Under the pieces are notes generated by a model. It made no database searches and had not been told where the DNA came from. It saw only the letters and a list, made by a program, of their open reading frames with translations. DNA of 64,000 bases from Buxus sempervirens (Eukaryota; Streptophyta; Magnoliopsida; Buxales; Buxaceae): assembly GCA_947561395.2 (NCBI GenBank), contig OX387185.1, positions 16,828,366-16,892,365 of the forward strand, in the 5' to 3' direction. This document shows, one piece after another, positions 34,813-46,296 of the stretch. The position numbers were made by a program, and so were the translations under genes. Every line of letters starts with the position of its first letter. Positions within the stretch are counted from its first letter, which is position 1.

Positions 34813-35561
34813 AGGCATCAGAAGGCAAGCTCGCTCCAACAATCATTAGAAGGTAGTAGTACAAAAAGGCAAACAAAGATTGTCTAAAAATTTTGGGAAA
34901 AAATATGACATTACAATCAGATACAAGCAATTGTGAGATTCAGAGAGTTCATGTTCACCAAAAACATTCAAACTCAAGGTTTGCAGAAATTCAAGAATGG
35001 AGGAAATTGGGAACAAAGATGCCACTCAATGTCAATTTCGACAGGAACAGTGGGGAAATGGGCAGCCGGTTACAAAGGCCAATCAACAACAATAGAGGAA
35101 GATTATAGCATGATAAAATTTCTTGGATGTGGCAATTCGGTATATAAGATATGCAAGAAAAAAAAATTTCGCTTGATGGTGCCGAGTTGCACTTACTGTT
35201 CGAGTGGCAATGGAAAAATTTTCGCCTGATTGCAAGCAAGGTCGGATTGCCAAAGCCAAGATGAACTCCCCGAAGCTTGTGCGAAGGCGTTGAGCAATGA
35301 ACCGTCGGTAGGAGAAAATGGCCGAAATAAGGGCTTCGTCCCAACAGGAATCAAAGAAGTTGCCGGAATTAATGGCAATCACCGGAGTTCGCAGGAAGTT
35401 GCCGGAGTCAATGGATGCTCGCCGGAAATAGTGGGAGTCGCCGAGGAGCCACCGGAGAAGAAGGAGGAGCAGTCGGGGACGAAGAGAAAACAAGGGTATC
35501 CGGTCTGAGTGTTCGGAGGAGAAGAAAAGAAGAGGAAAAGTCGCGGTCGCGCGTGACTTAT

Positions 35562-35636
35562 AAAAACAGGTGTATCCGAGAAAGCATATCGGATACAAAG
35601 AGAGCTCTTCTTATTCGACGTGTTACGTCGGATACA
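35562..35636 (-). promoter_or_regulatory. Promoter of PMD copy 2: TATA box and two palindromes
   Basis: The minus strand has TTTTTATAAG near plus 35557-35567. Directly upstream are palindromes at 35571-35597 (TGTATCCGA and TCGGATACA with one mismatch region) and 35610-35636 (TTCGACG and CGTCGGA). The layout equals that of copies 1 and 3. Confidence 0.68.
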
Positions 35637-35770
35637 AAAGGAAAAACAGAAAAAAAAGGGGAGAAAAAGAAAAGAAAAAAGGAAAAAAGAGAAAAAGAAA
35701 AAGGAAAAAAGGAAAAAAGGAGAAAAGAAAAAAAAGAAAAAAGAGAAAAAGAAAAAAAAAGGAGCAAAAA
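35637..35770. repeat. Sense-strand polypurine tract of element B
   Basis: About 130 bases are almost entirely A and G, in the same position as 8304-8464 in A and the reverse-complement tract in D. Confidence 0.8.
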
Positions 35771-35774
35771 GAAA

Positions 35775-36030
35775 TGTGCTGCAAAGTCTGCTATTTCACA
35801 AAAAAACCCTATTTTGTCTTGAAATCCACTTCATAGCCATGAGAGCTCAGTGGAATTTGGGACAACTTGGGGAAATGTGTTGGTCAGAAAGGAAGATATT
35901 CACTCAATTTTTAACTTGGTCTGATAAAAAAATCAGTTTTCAAAAATCTTATTTTTTGGGCTTGAAATCCATTTCATAGCCACGAGAGCTCAGTGGAATT
36001 TAAGACGTCTTGGAGAGATGCCCCCTTAAA
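35775..36030 (+). repeat. Duplicated CACGAGAGCTCAGTGG unit of element B
   Basis: Two units (core near 35838-35860 and 35980-36002) repeat the arrangement seen in A and D. They lie between the polypurine tract and the 3' LTR. Confidence 0.7.
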
Positions 36031-36157
36031 GTTAGGGCTTTTTGGTAAATCTTCACCCAAAAATTATTTTACAAAATTGAATTGAACCAAGCAAATCATG
36101 GTTAAGGGAGTGCAATTTGGGCTTGTCTAATCTTTGCAGCTCATTGCTTCGCAACTC

Positions 36158-36174
36158 CCGCAAAGAGGGGCAGT
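36158..36174 (+). other. Polypurine tract (plus-strand primer) of element B
   Basis: CCGCAAAGAGGGGCAGT abuts the 3' LTR start at 36175, identical to that of element A. Confidence 0.85.
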
Positions 36175-38693
36175 TGTAGACACCCCAAATTGCACAGTAA
36201 AAATGAAGAATAATTGGCAAAAATCATTATCTCCTTTGAAACCAGCACAAAATTTGAGAAAACAAGCTTTTTCCTTGTATCCGACAACTCAGGTCGGATA
36301 CAAGCATATCCCTTTGTATCCGACATAAGTTGTCGGATACAAGTAGACCTTAATGTATCCGGCAACATATGCCGGATACGTATAGGTGCACGTGTATCCG
36401 ACCTGACATGTCGGATACATGCTTTTTGCTCAAAATTAGGGTTTTCCGAGAGTTTTCACTTTTTACCATCATATCCTTCATTAAAAGAGTGGAAATCTCG
36501 GAAATAGCCTTAGGGTTAAGGTTGGTGGGCTTTAGACATTATGTTGTGTTTACCATCCCACCAACCCTAACCCTAGCCTTTGACTATAAATAGGAGGCTC
36601 CTCCTTAAGCAAATGGCCATTAACTCTTGCCAAGAACTTTTGCCAAGAAGTTGGAGATCAAAGATCTCCGAGTGAAGAGGGGAACCGCTGCAGTCTTGCT
36701 TCCAGAAACCCAGGTAAGCCTCAAACCTCTCTTTATTTTTCTGTTTTTACATTCTAGATCTAGATCTCTTCTTCTACCTTTCTGTAGAATAAGGCCTCTT
36801 CTATGTGTGTGAAAAACCTTCCCCTATTCAAAGTACCTCGAGACTCCCCCTAGCCGTAAAACGTGAAGGCGGGATCTAGGGGAAACGAGACTGGGGATTG
36901 ATCCTACTATTAGAACCCATTTGAATAAGCCTTTTGAATCTACGAAAACCGTTTCATATTCAAAGTACCCCAAGATTATCTTGAAGAACCGTGTTTAACG
37001 TGGAGAGAGAACTAAGGGAAACGATAATGGAACGGAACCCTAGGTTGTTTTAGAACCCCATTGGATTGATCTAAATGCATGCTATATGTTGTTATATTGT
37101 TCTTGAATGGATTTTTATACACATACACACATAGCACTTGTTGTGTCAGATTTGGCTTGTATTTTGGATCTATTGCCGTCATTGTGGTAGATCTGGAATA
37201 AAAAGCCCCAATCAAATAATTCTGGAATATTTCTTGTTGGTTTTCAATATGATTTCAAGTAAGTTTTGTTGAGTATTGAAGGCCTCTAGGTCCAACCTCT
37301 CGGTTTTGGGCATTTTTGCTCACTTTTGGGGTTTTTGGCATATCCTTTCCAATCGGAGAGGATGGTGAGCCAAACTTGTGCCCCATTTCTTCATAGAGGC
37401 TCTTCAATATCTTTTGAAAGTGATTTTGATTCATCTTGCACGGAATACACACACTTGGTCACTATTTTAAATTGGTTTTACTCAAAAAATGATTAACTTG
37501 ACAGCAACTGTACCCCAACTTCGGACACTCGTAACTTCATCGTCCGGATGAATTTTGGAGTTATTCTAGAGCCATGGGAAAGGTGGGGCTGTCTAGTTTA
37601 TATCTGTAAAATTTCATTAATTTCTATCTAGCGGATGTTTGAAACCTCTTTGTCGAAGTTGATAGGTCATTTCAGGTCTGATTATAGAACCTGTCACTTC
37701 GACTGAGCGCCATGTGTTCGTTTTAAGTCCAATTCAAGTGATTCTTGTTTCTGAGTTTTCCTTTGGAAGTCTAGTTTCAAATACAGTTAGTTTCATAATT
37801 TTATGACTCTATTTGTGTCGTGGGTAGCAGATTTACTCAGAACTGCTCAACAACACTTTTCTGGGTTAATCTGTGATCCTCGGGGCCTGTTCGAGAGATC
37901 ACCCAAGGCACATCCGAATGAACTTTTTTATGAGGCTAGTTTCATTTGAAAGATGGCCATATAGACTTCATTCACACCAAATTTCATGGATTTATATAGA
38001 ACCGATTTTTCTAAATGATTTTCCAAAGTTGCCCACTTATCACTTTTAATTATCTCCAGCAGCAGATTTCAAAGGAGAATAACTCCTAGGATTTTAATCG
38101 GAATGGATTGAAAATTTGCATGAGTCTTCTATCTATCATAATCTTTCAAATGAATTTGGTTTGATTCAATTTAAATTGGATTTGGATGATTTCAAGACAA
38201 ATGGTTCTTGTTTTTACTAATTTGTCCAGATTTAACTCAACTTGGTTTTGTGCAACTTTTGCTTTGATTTCCATCTTTTGGTGATATTCTAGAAGTGATA
38301 ATGACATAAAAGAGGATCTGGAATTCGTTTGGATTTTCGTGTGAAGATATCATACATTTGTCCTTTTTCAAGGTTTTTAATGAATTTTAGCAAGTTTTCT
38401 TATTTTTTTTTAGCATGAACAACACTTGGCAAACACCTTGTGTGGGTGAATGGGGGTGCCTAACACCTTCCCCCGTTCATAATCTAATCCCCTTACCCAT
38501 CTCTGGATTTGATTTTCAAGTAGAGTTGTTTTTACTCTAGTATTTGCCTTTTAGCTCTTTTTGATTATTTTTGAATCTTTTGGTGTCCATTCACACCCCA
38601 AAAACTGAATGGTGGCGACTCTCCCACATTTTACGTTGAGCCCGTGTGTTGACGGAGGGGAAATCATCCCGGAAATTTTTCCCATGTCTCACA
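36175..38693 (+). mobile_element. 3' LTR of element B
   Basis: This 2,519-bp LTR runs from TGTAGACACC to GTCTCACA and is followed by the target repeat CAATC. It contains four palindromes (36274-36419), the telo-box-like motif, TATAAATA at 36585-36592 and the splice-donor-like CAGGTAAGC near 36711-36719. Palindrome 3 is perfect here (GTATCCGGC and GCCGGATAC), while the 5' LTR copy has one mismatch. Confidence 0.92.
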
Positions 38694-39108
38694 CAATCCA
38701 AAATATACAACTACCAGATACAAGAAAATAAAACTCTAGGTGGGACGGTAGTAATCCTCCTCTCTATACCCTGGTGCTTTCTCCTTTCCTCTGTCCCCAA
38801 TCCGGTCCTTTGCACCGGACGTCGACGGCTCTGAAAACAAAACCAATAAAACAACTTATGAGACTAATGTCTCAGTAAACAACACATGAATGATTGATAA
38901 AACACAGTTCATGCTAATATCATTCAGTATAAACCATGGCATGCGGGTAGTTGAAATGCTAGTTAAATCATCAACAATTTAGTGTAATACAATTGGTGTA
39001 GTTTTGTGCTTACGTGTACAAGTCTAGCAACAAAGATCTCACACATAAAGTCGTATGAAGTTATTACCTAGGTGGTTTAATACATATTGCACATGACCCC
39101 ATCTAACT

Positions 39109-39248
39109 CCACCGATTCCTCATGGTGGGCTAGGCATCCAACACCAATTACCCTTGGTGTTAGGCATCCATACGCCAATTACCCTTGACGCAGGGCATCC
39201 ATGCTGATTCTTCGTAGCAATGGGCATCGACTACCAATGTTCCTTGGT
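39109..39248 (-). repeat. Stem-loop array of the Del-left LTR
   Basis: At 39109-39128 the arms are CCACC and GGTGG around gattcctcat. At 39140-39161 they are AACACC and GGTGTT around aattaccctt. At 39233-39248 they are ACCAA and TTGGT around tgttcc. Two weaker units lie between. Stems differ, while loops share an 'att.cc' theme. Confidence 0.65.
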
Positions 39249-39954
39249 GTCGGGATGATACAAGATAATACAAAAGAACCACAGTAACTTGATCATGGCA
39301 TTATATACAAACACACCCACTTAAGTTTTATGGATCCATAACTTATGGTTGTTCATTATGCAATTATTTGTTAGTTCATCATGTATAATATCTCAAGGGT
39401 GGCTCATAGCCTCACCCAAAATAACTTGGGCCACTACCATTCTTACATTAACTCATGGAATTGGGCTAGTGCCTTCCATACATATATCAATATCTGGGCC
39501 AATGCCCTTCATACCACGTATTATCAATTGGGCCAATGCCCTTCACAATATACCATAAGCAATAGAACAATTTAGAACAAATAGTCATGCTCAAGGTAAT
39601 AAACCAAACACTTTTCATACATTATTTGGGCAACTTAGGCCCCAACTCATTAGAGACATGCACAACCTTGTTTTGGCTTTGGTTTCCTACTTCCAAGGAT
39701 CATTTGGAAGGTGCTCCAAGTGGTAAAATTAAATTATACTATTTCTATAGCAATCTGGGACATAAATTTCCCATGAAACCCATTTCAATAAAACGTACCC
39801 AAACTCTTGGTTATTTGGAATTTTGAGGTAATTCCAGTGGGAACACTTCCTAGACACCTAAATCCTATTTGTACATTGGTTGGATTCAAATAAAAACAAT
39901 ATGTAGTTGGATTTGCTCTAAAATCCCAAAATACTCAAAAATATCCCAAGGCTC

Positions 39955-40165
39955 CTGAGTGTGCGCTTAAGCGCTGGCTTGGGTGCCCGGCTTAGCCAAA
40001 AATGTCAACTCTCGGGTTTTGGGTTTTAGAAAAAAAACCATAGGCGGGGCACTCATGATCGCGTTCAAGAGCCCATGAGCGGCCATGCCTATGACTAGAA
40101 ATTAAAATAGGTGCTCAACATTGCGCTCGAGCGCTCTGTTGGGCGCCCTGGCGATTTCCAGGTCG
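39955..40165. repeat. GC-rich GCGCTNGGGCGCC block in the Del-left LTR
   Basis: Repeated short motifs such as gcgcttaagcgctgg and gcgctcgagcgctc occur in an AT-rich LTR. The place matches the GC-rich blocks of the other chromovirus LTRs. Confidence 0.6.
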
Positions 40166-41044
40166 CGAATTTCCCAAATACATGATTTTTTTGGGGTTTT
40201 CTTCAATCTCACTCATTTTCTATGGTTTTTGTCTCTAAAATTTTTCTAGGACGAGTAATTATCTAGTACCCATCAAACCCTTAACATATACATCTCCTAT
40301 TTGTAAAGGAAACAAGACTATACAAAACCCCAATATCTCAAATTTCTTCCAAAAACGAGAAAACAAGAGTTTTGGGTTGGGAGGGTGTTGCTTACCTCTA
40401 GCAAGCAAGCTAGCTCAACCTCTTGCTCCTATAGCAAGCCACGAATAGCACCCTTGTGCTTCCTTGAAGTTTTCTTCACAAATGCCACAAATCTCACCAA
40501 ACAAAAATCCACCAAGTCTTGAGTTCTTCTTCTTATTTGCAAGAGTTTCTTTCCAATAGAAGATGGAAGAGAAGAGTGTGGAAGGAGATGAGAGTGTGGA
40601 AGAGAAGAGTGTGAGAGAGTGCAGAGGAGAAGAGAGTGGAAAGAAGAGAGGGGAAGAGGGTTTGCCTTAGGTTCATACATATGGGGCAAAAACCCCCTAT
40701 TTCCACACTTAACAAATTTCTCCCCAAAGCATTTCCAAGTTTGCCCTTCTCCCTTGAAACACAAGTAATTACCACCTTGCCATTCTCCTCCTATTGCATA
40801 CAACAAATTACAACTAAGCCATTCTCCTATATAAATGAAACCCTATTCAGTAACTTAGAGATTCTATTAAATAAAGGAAATCTCTTACTTTCACACCTTT
40901 GACAAATCTTTGACTTAGCCACTTGATTGGCTTCAAGTCTGGGCTTCTCCCAATTCACCTTCACAATACAATACAAAATTTTAGAGTTATTAAATACCCC
41001 TTGATTAGCACTTAAGCAAATGATCAAGAATCTGGGGTCTCACA

Positions 41045-42203
41045 GGTCCAATGTATTTGAGAAAAATAAAAAAACTGAATAATATTTTTGAGGACAATGA
41101 ATTTAAAAATTGAATGTGTTTTTTGGTAGGCTTGGTTACACAATCATCATTATAGAGGATGTGTGCTCGTCACCAACATGGGATGAAACCGTCCCCATTT
41201 TAAGGCTACATTAGCTCATACAGCACGTTTAGTCTTTTTCACTTTTCGTAAATATTTTATGTGGGCCCATGTAGAAAAACACTAATCGTAAGATACTCAC
41301 TTCAATAGCAAGAACCAATATAGCCCAACTTCAACAACAAAAACCAATATAGCTCAAAAATTGTTTATTTGTGAGTGCTAAGGGGCTAAGGGGATTATGA
41401 CATGAGAGGGTTGAAATCTCATGCAATGTGTTCCTGCATTGCTTTCTGCTGTAGGCATTAGATGCATGGAGCATCTCACCGTTGGTGTTTTTTCATTGTT
41501 ATAAATGTTACGTTAGGCACACTAGAAAAAAACATTGACGTGTGAGTTGCTCCACATGGAAGCATCTCACACCCACAAAAGAAAGCAATGCAAGAAAATT
41601 TTGGACAAGATTGACTTGAAATCTGCTAGAGCCTTTGGTTGGAAGATTTGTTGGTCTAACGGTGAAGGGTGTGTACACTTCTGTGAATGAAGCTGACATG
41701 TACACACCTTCATCATTGGACCAGCAGATCTTCTAGTGTGAGCCCCAACTGATATCGTCTTGACAAGATTTTATCTATTTTGTGACTCCTTAAGAATGTA
41801 AATTAAAAAAGGTGAAAAGGGCACTTGTCCTCAAAACCTTTTTGATTGTCAATGTGACAAAAAGGAGTCATATGGCCCATTCTCCTCCTTGTCTTGCCAA
41901 CATGTCTCTTTGTTTGTGTATAAGGACTAAAATGAAAATATTCGAAGCTACTTGACCCCACCTTTGATTTAGCATTATCCCTTCGCATCTGTCATACCCT
42001 AAAGGTGTGTTTGGAGCCTTGAATTTAGGGAGAGAAGAAAAGAAAGCTAAAAAGGAAAACAAGAGAAGAGAAAAGAAAAGAAAAATATATTTTAGTAAGA
42101 TGATAAGTTGGGGTGGTGGTGGTGGGTGGGTGAGAGTGGGTAGATACTGGTAGGGTGGTGTGGTGGCAACAATGGCAGTGGCGATGGTGGTGGTGGGCCA
42201 GTA
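41045..42203. other. Unassigned intergenic DNA
   Basis: This is the only stretch over 1 kb that I cannot assign to an element. It is AT-rich, with no open frame resembling a known protein and no tRNA or rRNA signature. It contains the foldback at 41642-41733 and a GGTGGTGG-type simple repeat near 42110-42195. Confidence 0.5.
41642..41733 (+). repeat. About 36-bp foldback with a 21-nt loop
   Basis: The left arm (41642-41677) and right arm (41699-41733) pair over nearly their whole length, including GGTGTGTACA against TGTACACACC. Several differences are T opposite G, which would be wobble pairs in a plus-strand transcript. It could be a small-RNA precursor or a MITE remnant; no terminal duplication was identified. 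Confidence 0.5.
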
Positions 42204-43180
42204 TGTAACGCCCTGAATCCAGGTCCATGCCCTAATGCACCAAACCCAAACCCGAAGTAATACTATGGTCCCAAAGCATCTAATACCAGACAATAATCTC
42301 ATATAATTCATCAGAGTGCGGAAAATAAAACATCTAAATCAATAATTAAGCATGGATAATTGAAACCTCAAACCATATCAACAGTAGCCACATAAAACAT
42401 AAGTCTGGTAGTAAGGGTTTCTATCTCACTCTCTCTCATCAATAAAACCAATAAAATGGCAATAATATTAAACAATCTATAAAAACCTCAACAAACTAAT
42501 CTGGGGTAATAATAGTCCTCTACATGGTAATCAGCAAACTCCCCCTATGTATCAATCCCTAGGTCGTCCTCACGTGGATCAACTGAAAACAAAACAAAAC
42601 AAAACACGGATGAGATACGAATATCCCAGTACATGAATAAAACAATTCTCGTATAAGAAAATAGCATTCATCATGATCGGCAAAATAAACTAATAAACAT
42701 GATACAATCTCATCAATAAATCAATATTCAAATGATACAATTCAACATATAAATACTATCTCTACACTTAGGATATTGCCAGCCATCAATATCATGGCAA
42801 CTATCCCATTAAAGAATACTCAACATACAGGCCACATAAATCACTGTATGCATAATGTCAACAATATGTCTTAGCTATGTAAACAATCTCACTTACATAT
42901 ATAACCTCATAACTCAAACCATAACAAATAATGTAGGTCTCATGAAGAAAGAAAGTCTTTGAAAGAATACTCTGCATTTACTGTACCACCTTCTGACTTA
43001 TGAGCGAAGCTAGTAAACACAACTCTCATACCAGAAACTGGGATCTGAAATATGGAGCCTAAACATCGACTTATTACGCAAGAACTCACATACCGGCTAC
43101 AATAATCTCAGTATAGAGTCGGCACGTATCACCCAAGCATGTAGCAACATAAATCTGAACATGAGGATGGCCGCTAATCA
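42204..43180 (-). mobile_element. LTR fragment, chromovirus type
   Basis: It starts TGTAACGCCCTGAATCC, the typical 3' edge of the minus-sense LTRs here, and includes the familiar 'gatgagatacgaatatcccagt' region. It stops at 43180, where a differently oriented LTR begins. The continuation is not seen in the window. Confidence 0.65.
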
Positions 43181-44439
43181 TGTAGAACCCTGGATTTTCC
43201 TAAAATAAAATAAAATAAATAATTATTGAATAAACTAGAGAGATTTGGAAGTGTAAATAAATTTTAAAAGGAAAATAGAAGAGAATATGTAGAATTAATA
43301 TTTAGGATTTAAATTTCAAATTAGAAAGAGAAATTCAATGATTAAGTGTGGAAATTAAAGAAAGGGCATTTTGGTATATTAATTAGTCAAATCCATGAAA
43401 AGAATAAAATAATTAATTTTGAGTTGGGAAACTTAATTAGACCAAAATTTGGTTTAGTTGGATTTAAATAATGAATTTAAGGTTTAAAAGAAGGAAAAAT
43501 GGCCTAATTGTAATTATGCTTATTTAGGAGCTTTAATTTTAGTAATATGGGAGAAAATCAAGTGATTAGTTAATATTTAAAATATGGATGATAAATAGCA
43601 CGAAAATTAGTTAGATTAGAAGTTTCTTATGAGTTAGATTTAAGATAAAATAATTAGGAGAGATAAGATAGGAAAGGTTTCCAAATAGAATTGGGAATCA
43701 TTGTTGGAAATTTTCCTAAACCAATTAGGACTTCTAATTAGGTGAGCCTATAAAAGAAAGGCATTAGGGAAGATTTGGGGTTTCCATTAATTCAAACGTG
43801 TTGAAGAAAAGAGAGAAAAATTCGTGCACAAGGCTGGAAATATAGAAAGAAAGATAGAGAGAGAAGAAAAAGATGTTTTATGAAGAATGAGTGCTGCAGA
43901 ATTCCGACCAACCATATTCAAATAAAGATCTAGAGAGATTAAACCGTTGGATTGGCCTCAAATTTGGAGGTTATGTTCCTGACTCGTGGGGATTCAATTT
44001 GAACATTGGAGATTTAATTTGGAGATGTTTAGAGCGGTGCGAAAAATTTCAGAAGTTGGTGAACATTCGAGTTTCTTGGAAGAAAATTTTCATATGTTAA
44101 GGCAAGTAGCAAACACTTTGAAAACTAGAGAAATTGCTAGTTTCCGTATGATTTAGATGTTTTATCATGGTTTGTTTTGATTTAAATCTTGGTTTGAAGA
44201 GTTGAGAGTTTTATAAGATGGTTTTGCTTTCATATATTTTAAAGAAATCAAGAAAAGCGATGATCATAAGAGAATTAATTAAGTAGAAATTTTTAGATCA
44301 ATGTATGATTGATGAGAATAGTTTAGGGTTGTCTTAGAAATAATTCAGAATAAAGATATGAAAAGTAGAAACAATTAAAACTATAAAAGTATTTTATAAT
44401 TTGGAAAATAAAAAAACCAGAAATTATACTGAAATTGGG

Positions 44440-44605
44440 CCGAGTGTTGACGAGCGCTCGAGCGCAATTGCAGGTATCTCGCTTGTGTATTTTAAAAATA
44501 GAAATAACAGAACCTTGAACTCAACGCGCGGGATGACGCTTAAGCGTGATCCCGAGCAGCTAAGCAAAATTTCATCCAGTAATGGACACCCAACAGGCCG
44601 CTCAA
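44440..44605. repeat. GC-rich GAGCGCTCGAGCGC block
   Basis: Motifs gagcgctcgagcgc, acgcgcgggatgacgc and cgcttaagcgtgatc cluster about 700 bases after the TATA box. The position equals that of the other chromovirus-type LTRs. Confidence 0.6.
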
Positions 44606-45271
44606 GTGCGATGTCGAGGGACCTCTGTCAAAATTTTTCAGATTTTGGATTTTGTGCCCAAATTCAATTTTAATGGTTTTTCTTGGAATTATAATATTGT
44701 AACTCTTGTAATTAGGTGAATTTGAGATCTAGGAAGTGGTGGAATTAAATTTGGATAAAAAAATATTAATTTGGAACGATGAATGTAAAGATGGATTTTA
44801 TAGAGGTGTTTTGAGGAATATGTGGACTTAACCTATTTAGATCTGGTTTTGAGTAACTTTACTTATTCCTAAACTTCACCACAAACCTAAAATACCCTCT
44901 TGAAGGATTAAATGTCAATGTTAATAAGTTTTGGCACCTTAGGTTCTTAAAAGAAGAAATTTGGACATTGTTGAGTAAATTATTGAGACTAACAACCAAC
45001 TAGGAGATGAATTTAAGTAAGACTTAATATATTGAATTAGTAAGTTATCTGATACTTAGATATAAGTAATTTAAGAGTGTTCACATTAATAAATTACTGT
45101 TTAGGCATTTAATGAAAGAATTGGGCATATTTTGGTAAAGATGACATGGGTTTTAAGGTTTGGATGTGTTTTCTATTTATTTTCAGATTTGAGCAATTTC
45201 TTACTTTCAATATTTTATTTCTAGATATTTGCAAATGGTTTCATCGATAAATTAGCAGAATCATTGTTTTC

Positions 45272-45645
45272 CTCCATGTATCTTGGAGTGGTTAAATTCC
45301 TCTCTCATGTATCTTGGGATGAGATGTTTATGGTCGATTGAGAACTTATTTTATTGTTGAGCATATCTTAATTTTGAGACAAGTTATTATTATTAAATGT
45401 TTTTGGTTGTGAGTTGTGTCTAGCAGGCAATGCTTAATATGGATCCATAGCATAGCTAGGAAGTGAAATGGAATTATCTTTGGTAAGTTAAACCTGTCCC
45501 CTAATTTAGCAATCCTGACCCGTCATGTATCTCGACCTGGTCATTAGCCGTGTACCTCGGCATCGGAATATATTAGATTACCCACCATGTATCTTGGTCT
45601 TGTATTCTCCCGTTGTGTCTCTCAATGTGGTTTACTTAAGTTACC
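45272..45645 (+). repeat. Stem-loop array with TGTATCT loop
   Basis: The loop TGTATCT or TGTACCT is closed by different stems. These are CTCCA/TGGAG (45272-45288), GCCG/CGGC (45547-45561), ACCA/TGGT (45584-45598) and GTC/GAC (around 45522-45536). Further decayed units lie near 45302-45325. Confidence 0.68.
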
Positions 45646-45723
45646 ACCATGTGCTTTAATGGAGCATTGGCAAACATGTGTTTTATATTGGCCGTGCTTG
45701 TAGTCCACATATGGCTTGTACAT

Positions 45724-46296
45724 TGTAGACACCCCAAATTGTACTAAAATATGAGGAAATAATAAAAATATGTTCAAAATATATTACTTGAGGTTTAACA
45801 TGAGTTAAAACCTCAAAATCCATAAAAAATGTGATGCCCGTATAGACATTATGGTTCTAACAACTTTTGTTTTGTCCATATATACAGTACGGATGCTTCC
45901 GTATATACCATACGGATGGATTCATCCTTTATTTGTGAGCGCAAGTGGCTACCACGTGTCGACTGAAGGCTTTGGTCGTTAGGCCACATTGGCAGTGCAC
46001 ATGGGAGCATAACTGAATCTCATCTGTAGTACTTGTGTGGATTTCTATATTTTTTCTCTGTTCGTATGTATCATATGGTTTGGGCAAAACCTTATGATAT
46101 ATATCATACGGACAAAACCATTTTAATTATTTTCGTAAAGGCTTGAGATCTAAGCCTTATTTACCTTCTATACCTCTCTCTGGGAAACTTGATCTACCCT
46201 ATTTGCCCTCCGAAACTTGCAGATTTACTTCAATTCATGCCTTAGTCTTGAATTGAAAGAATCTAGAAGTGTATTTTGGTCGACCCTTGGGACTTT
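45724..46296 (+). mobile_element. LTR fragment starting TGTAGACACCCC with a CCGTAT palindrome array
   Basis: The start TGTAGACACCCCAAATTG matches the Ogre-type LTR edge, preceded by TACAT. The body differs. It carries palindromes such as TCCGTAT and ATACGGA around atacc (45898-45916) and several ATACGG/CCGTAT relatives between 45840 and 46115. It is cut at 46296 by another LTR-like start. Confidence 0.6.

Larger units (their letters stand above)
31723..35557 (-). other. Leader exon and 5' UTR intron of PMD copy 2, with an LTR inserted
   Basis: The leader runs from the promoter near 35560 to about 35230. There the donor seen in copies 1 and 3 (CAG then GT) reads CAG then GC. The acceptor lies just before the ATG at 31722. 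An unrelated LTR (32350-34812) sits in this intron. No coding region is seen. Confidence 0.6.
13019..38693 (+). mobile_element. Complete 25.7-kb Ogre/Tat-like LTR retrotransposon B
   Basis: Two LTRs (13019-15135 and 36175-38693) in the same orientation are bounded by the perfect target repeat CAATC (13014-13018 and 38694-38698). A primer-binding site follows the 5' LTR and a polypurine tract precedes the 3' LTR. Inside are a long leader with a tandem repeat, gag, protease, reverse transcriptase, two RNase H domains, integrase, and two genes on the opposite strand. Removing the 2.46-kb LTR inserted at 32350 leaves about 23.2 kb, within the size known for giant Ogre elements. Gag-pol has many stops and frameshifts, so this copy is not autonomous. 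Confidence 0.93.
11342..41044 (-). mobile_element. Chromovirus 'Del-left', interrupted by Ogre elements A and B
   Basis: The visible parts are a gag remnant (11342-12249), a leader with primer-binding site, and the 5' LTR in two pieces (12744-13018 and 38699-41044). Joining the LTR pieces across B's CAATC duplication gives one LTR of about 2.6 kb ending in CTCACA. The right-hand target repeat is expected to be GGTCC (41045-41049). The rest of the element lies left of the window, beyond element A. Confidence 0.8.
38699..41044 (-). mobile_element. 5' LTR of Del-left, second piece
   Basis: It continues the LTR begun at 12744 and ends GGGGTCTCACA at 41044. It includes a stem-loop array (39109-39248), a GC-rich block (39955-40165) and a TATA-like TTTATATAGG near 40827-40836 on the minus strand. 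No coding region is seen. Confidence 0.75.
43181..45723 (+). mobile_element. Plus-sense LTR inserted in the 42204 LTR, right end not seen
   Basis: It begins TGTAGAACCCTGGATTTTCC, the 5' edge of this LTR type in sense orientation, and is preceded by AATCA (a possible target repeat). A TATA box (CCTATAAAAG, near 43748-43757), a GC-rich block and a stem-loop array follow in order. It is interrupted at 45723 by another element. The short frames at 43891-44100 and 44401-44673 look like LTR sequence, not genes. Confidence 0.65.

Noticed and set aside
41868..42311. 147-residue minus frame with hydrophobic stretch
   Set aside because: It crosses from unassigned DNA into an LTR fragment and includes a GGTGGTGG simple repeat; no support as a gene.
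43891..44673. Small open frames that might be host genes
   Set aside because: They lie inside a plus-sense chromovirus-type LTR with TATA box, GC block and stem-loops in the usual order, and show no known domain.
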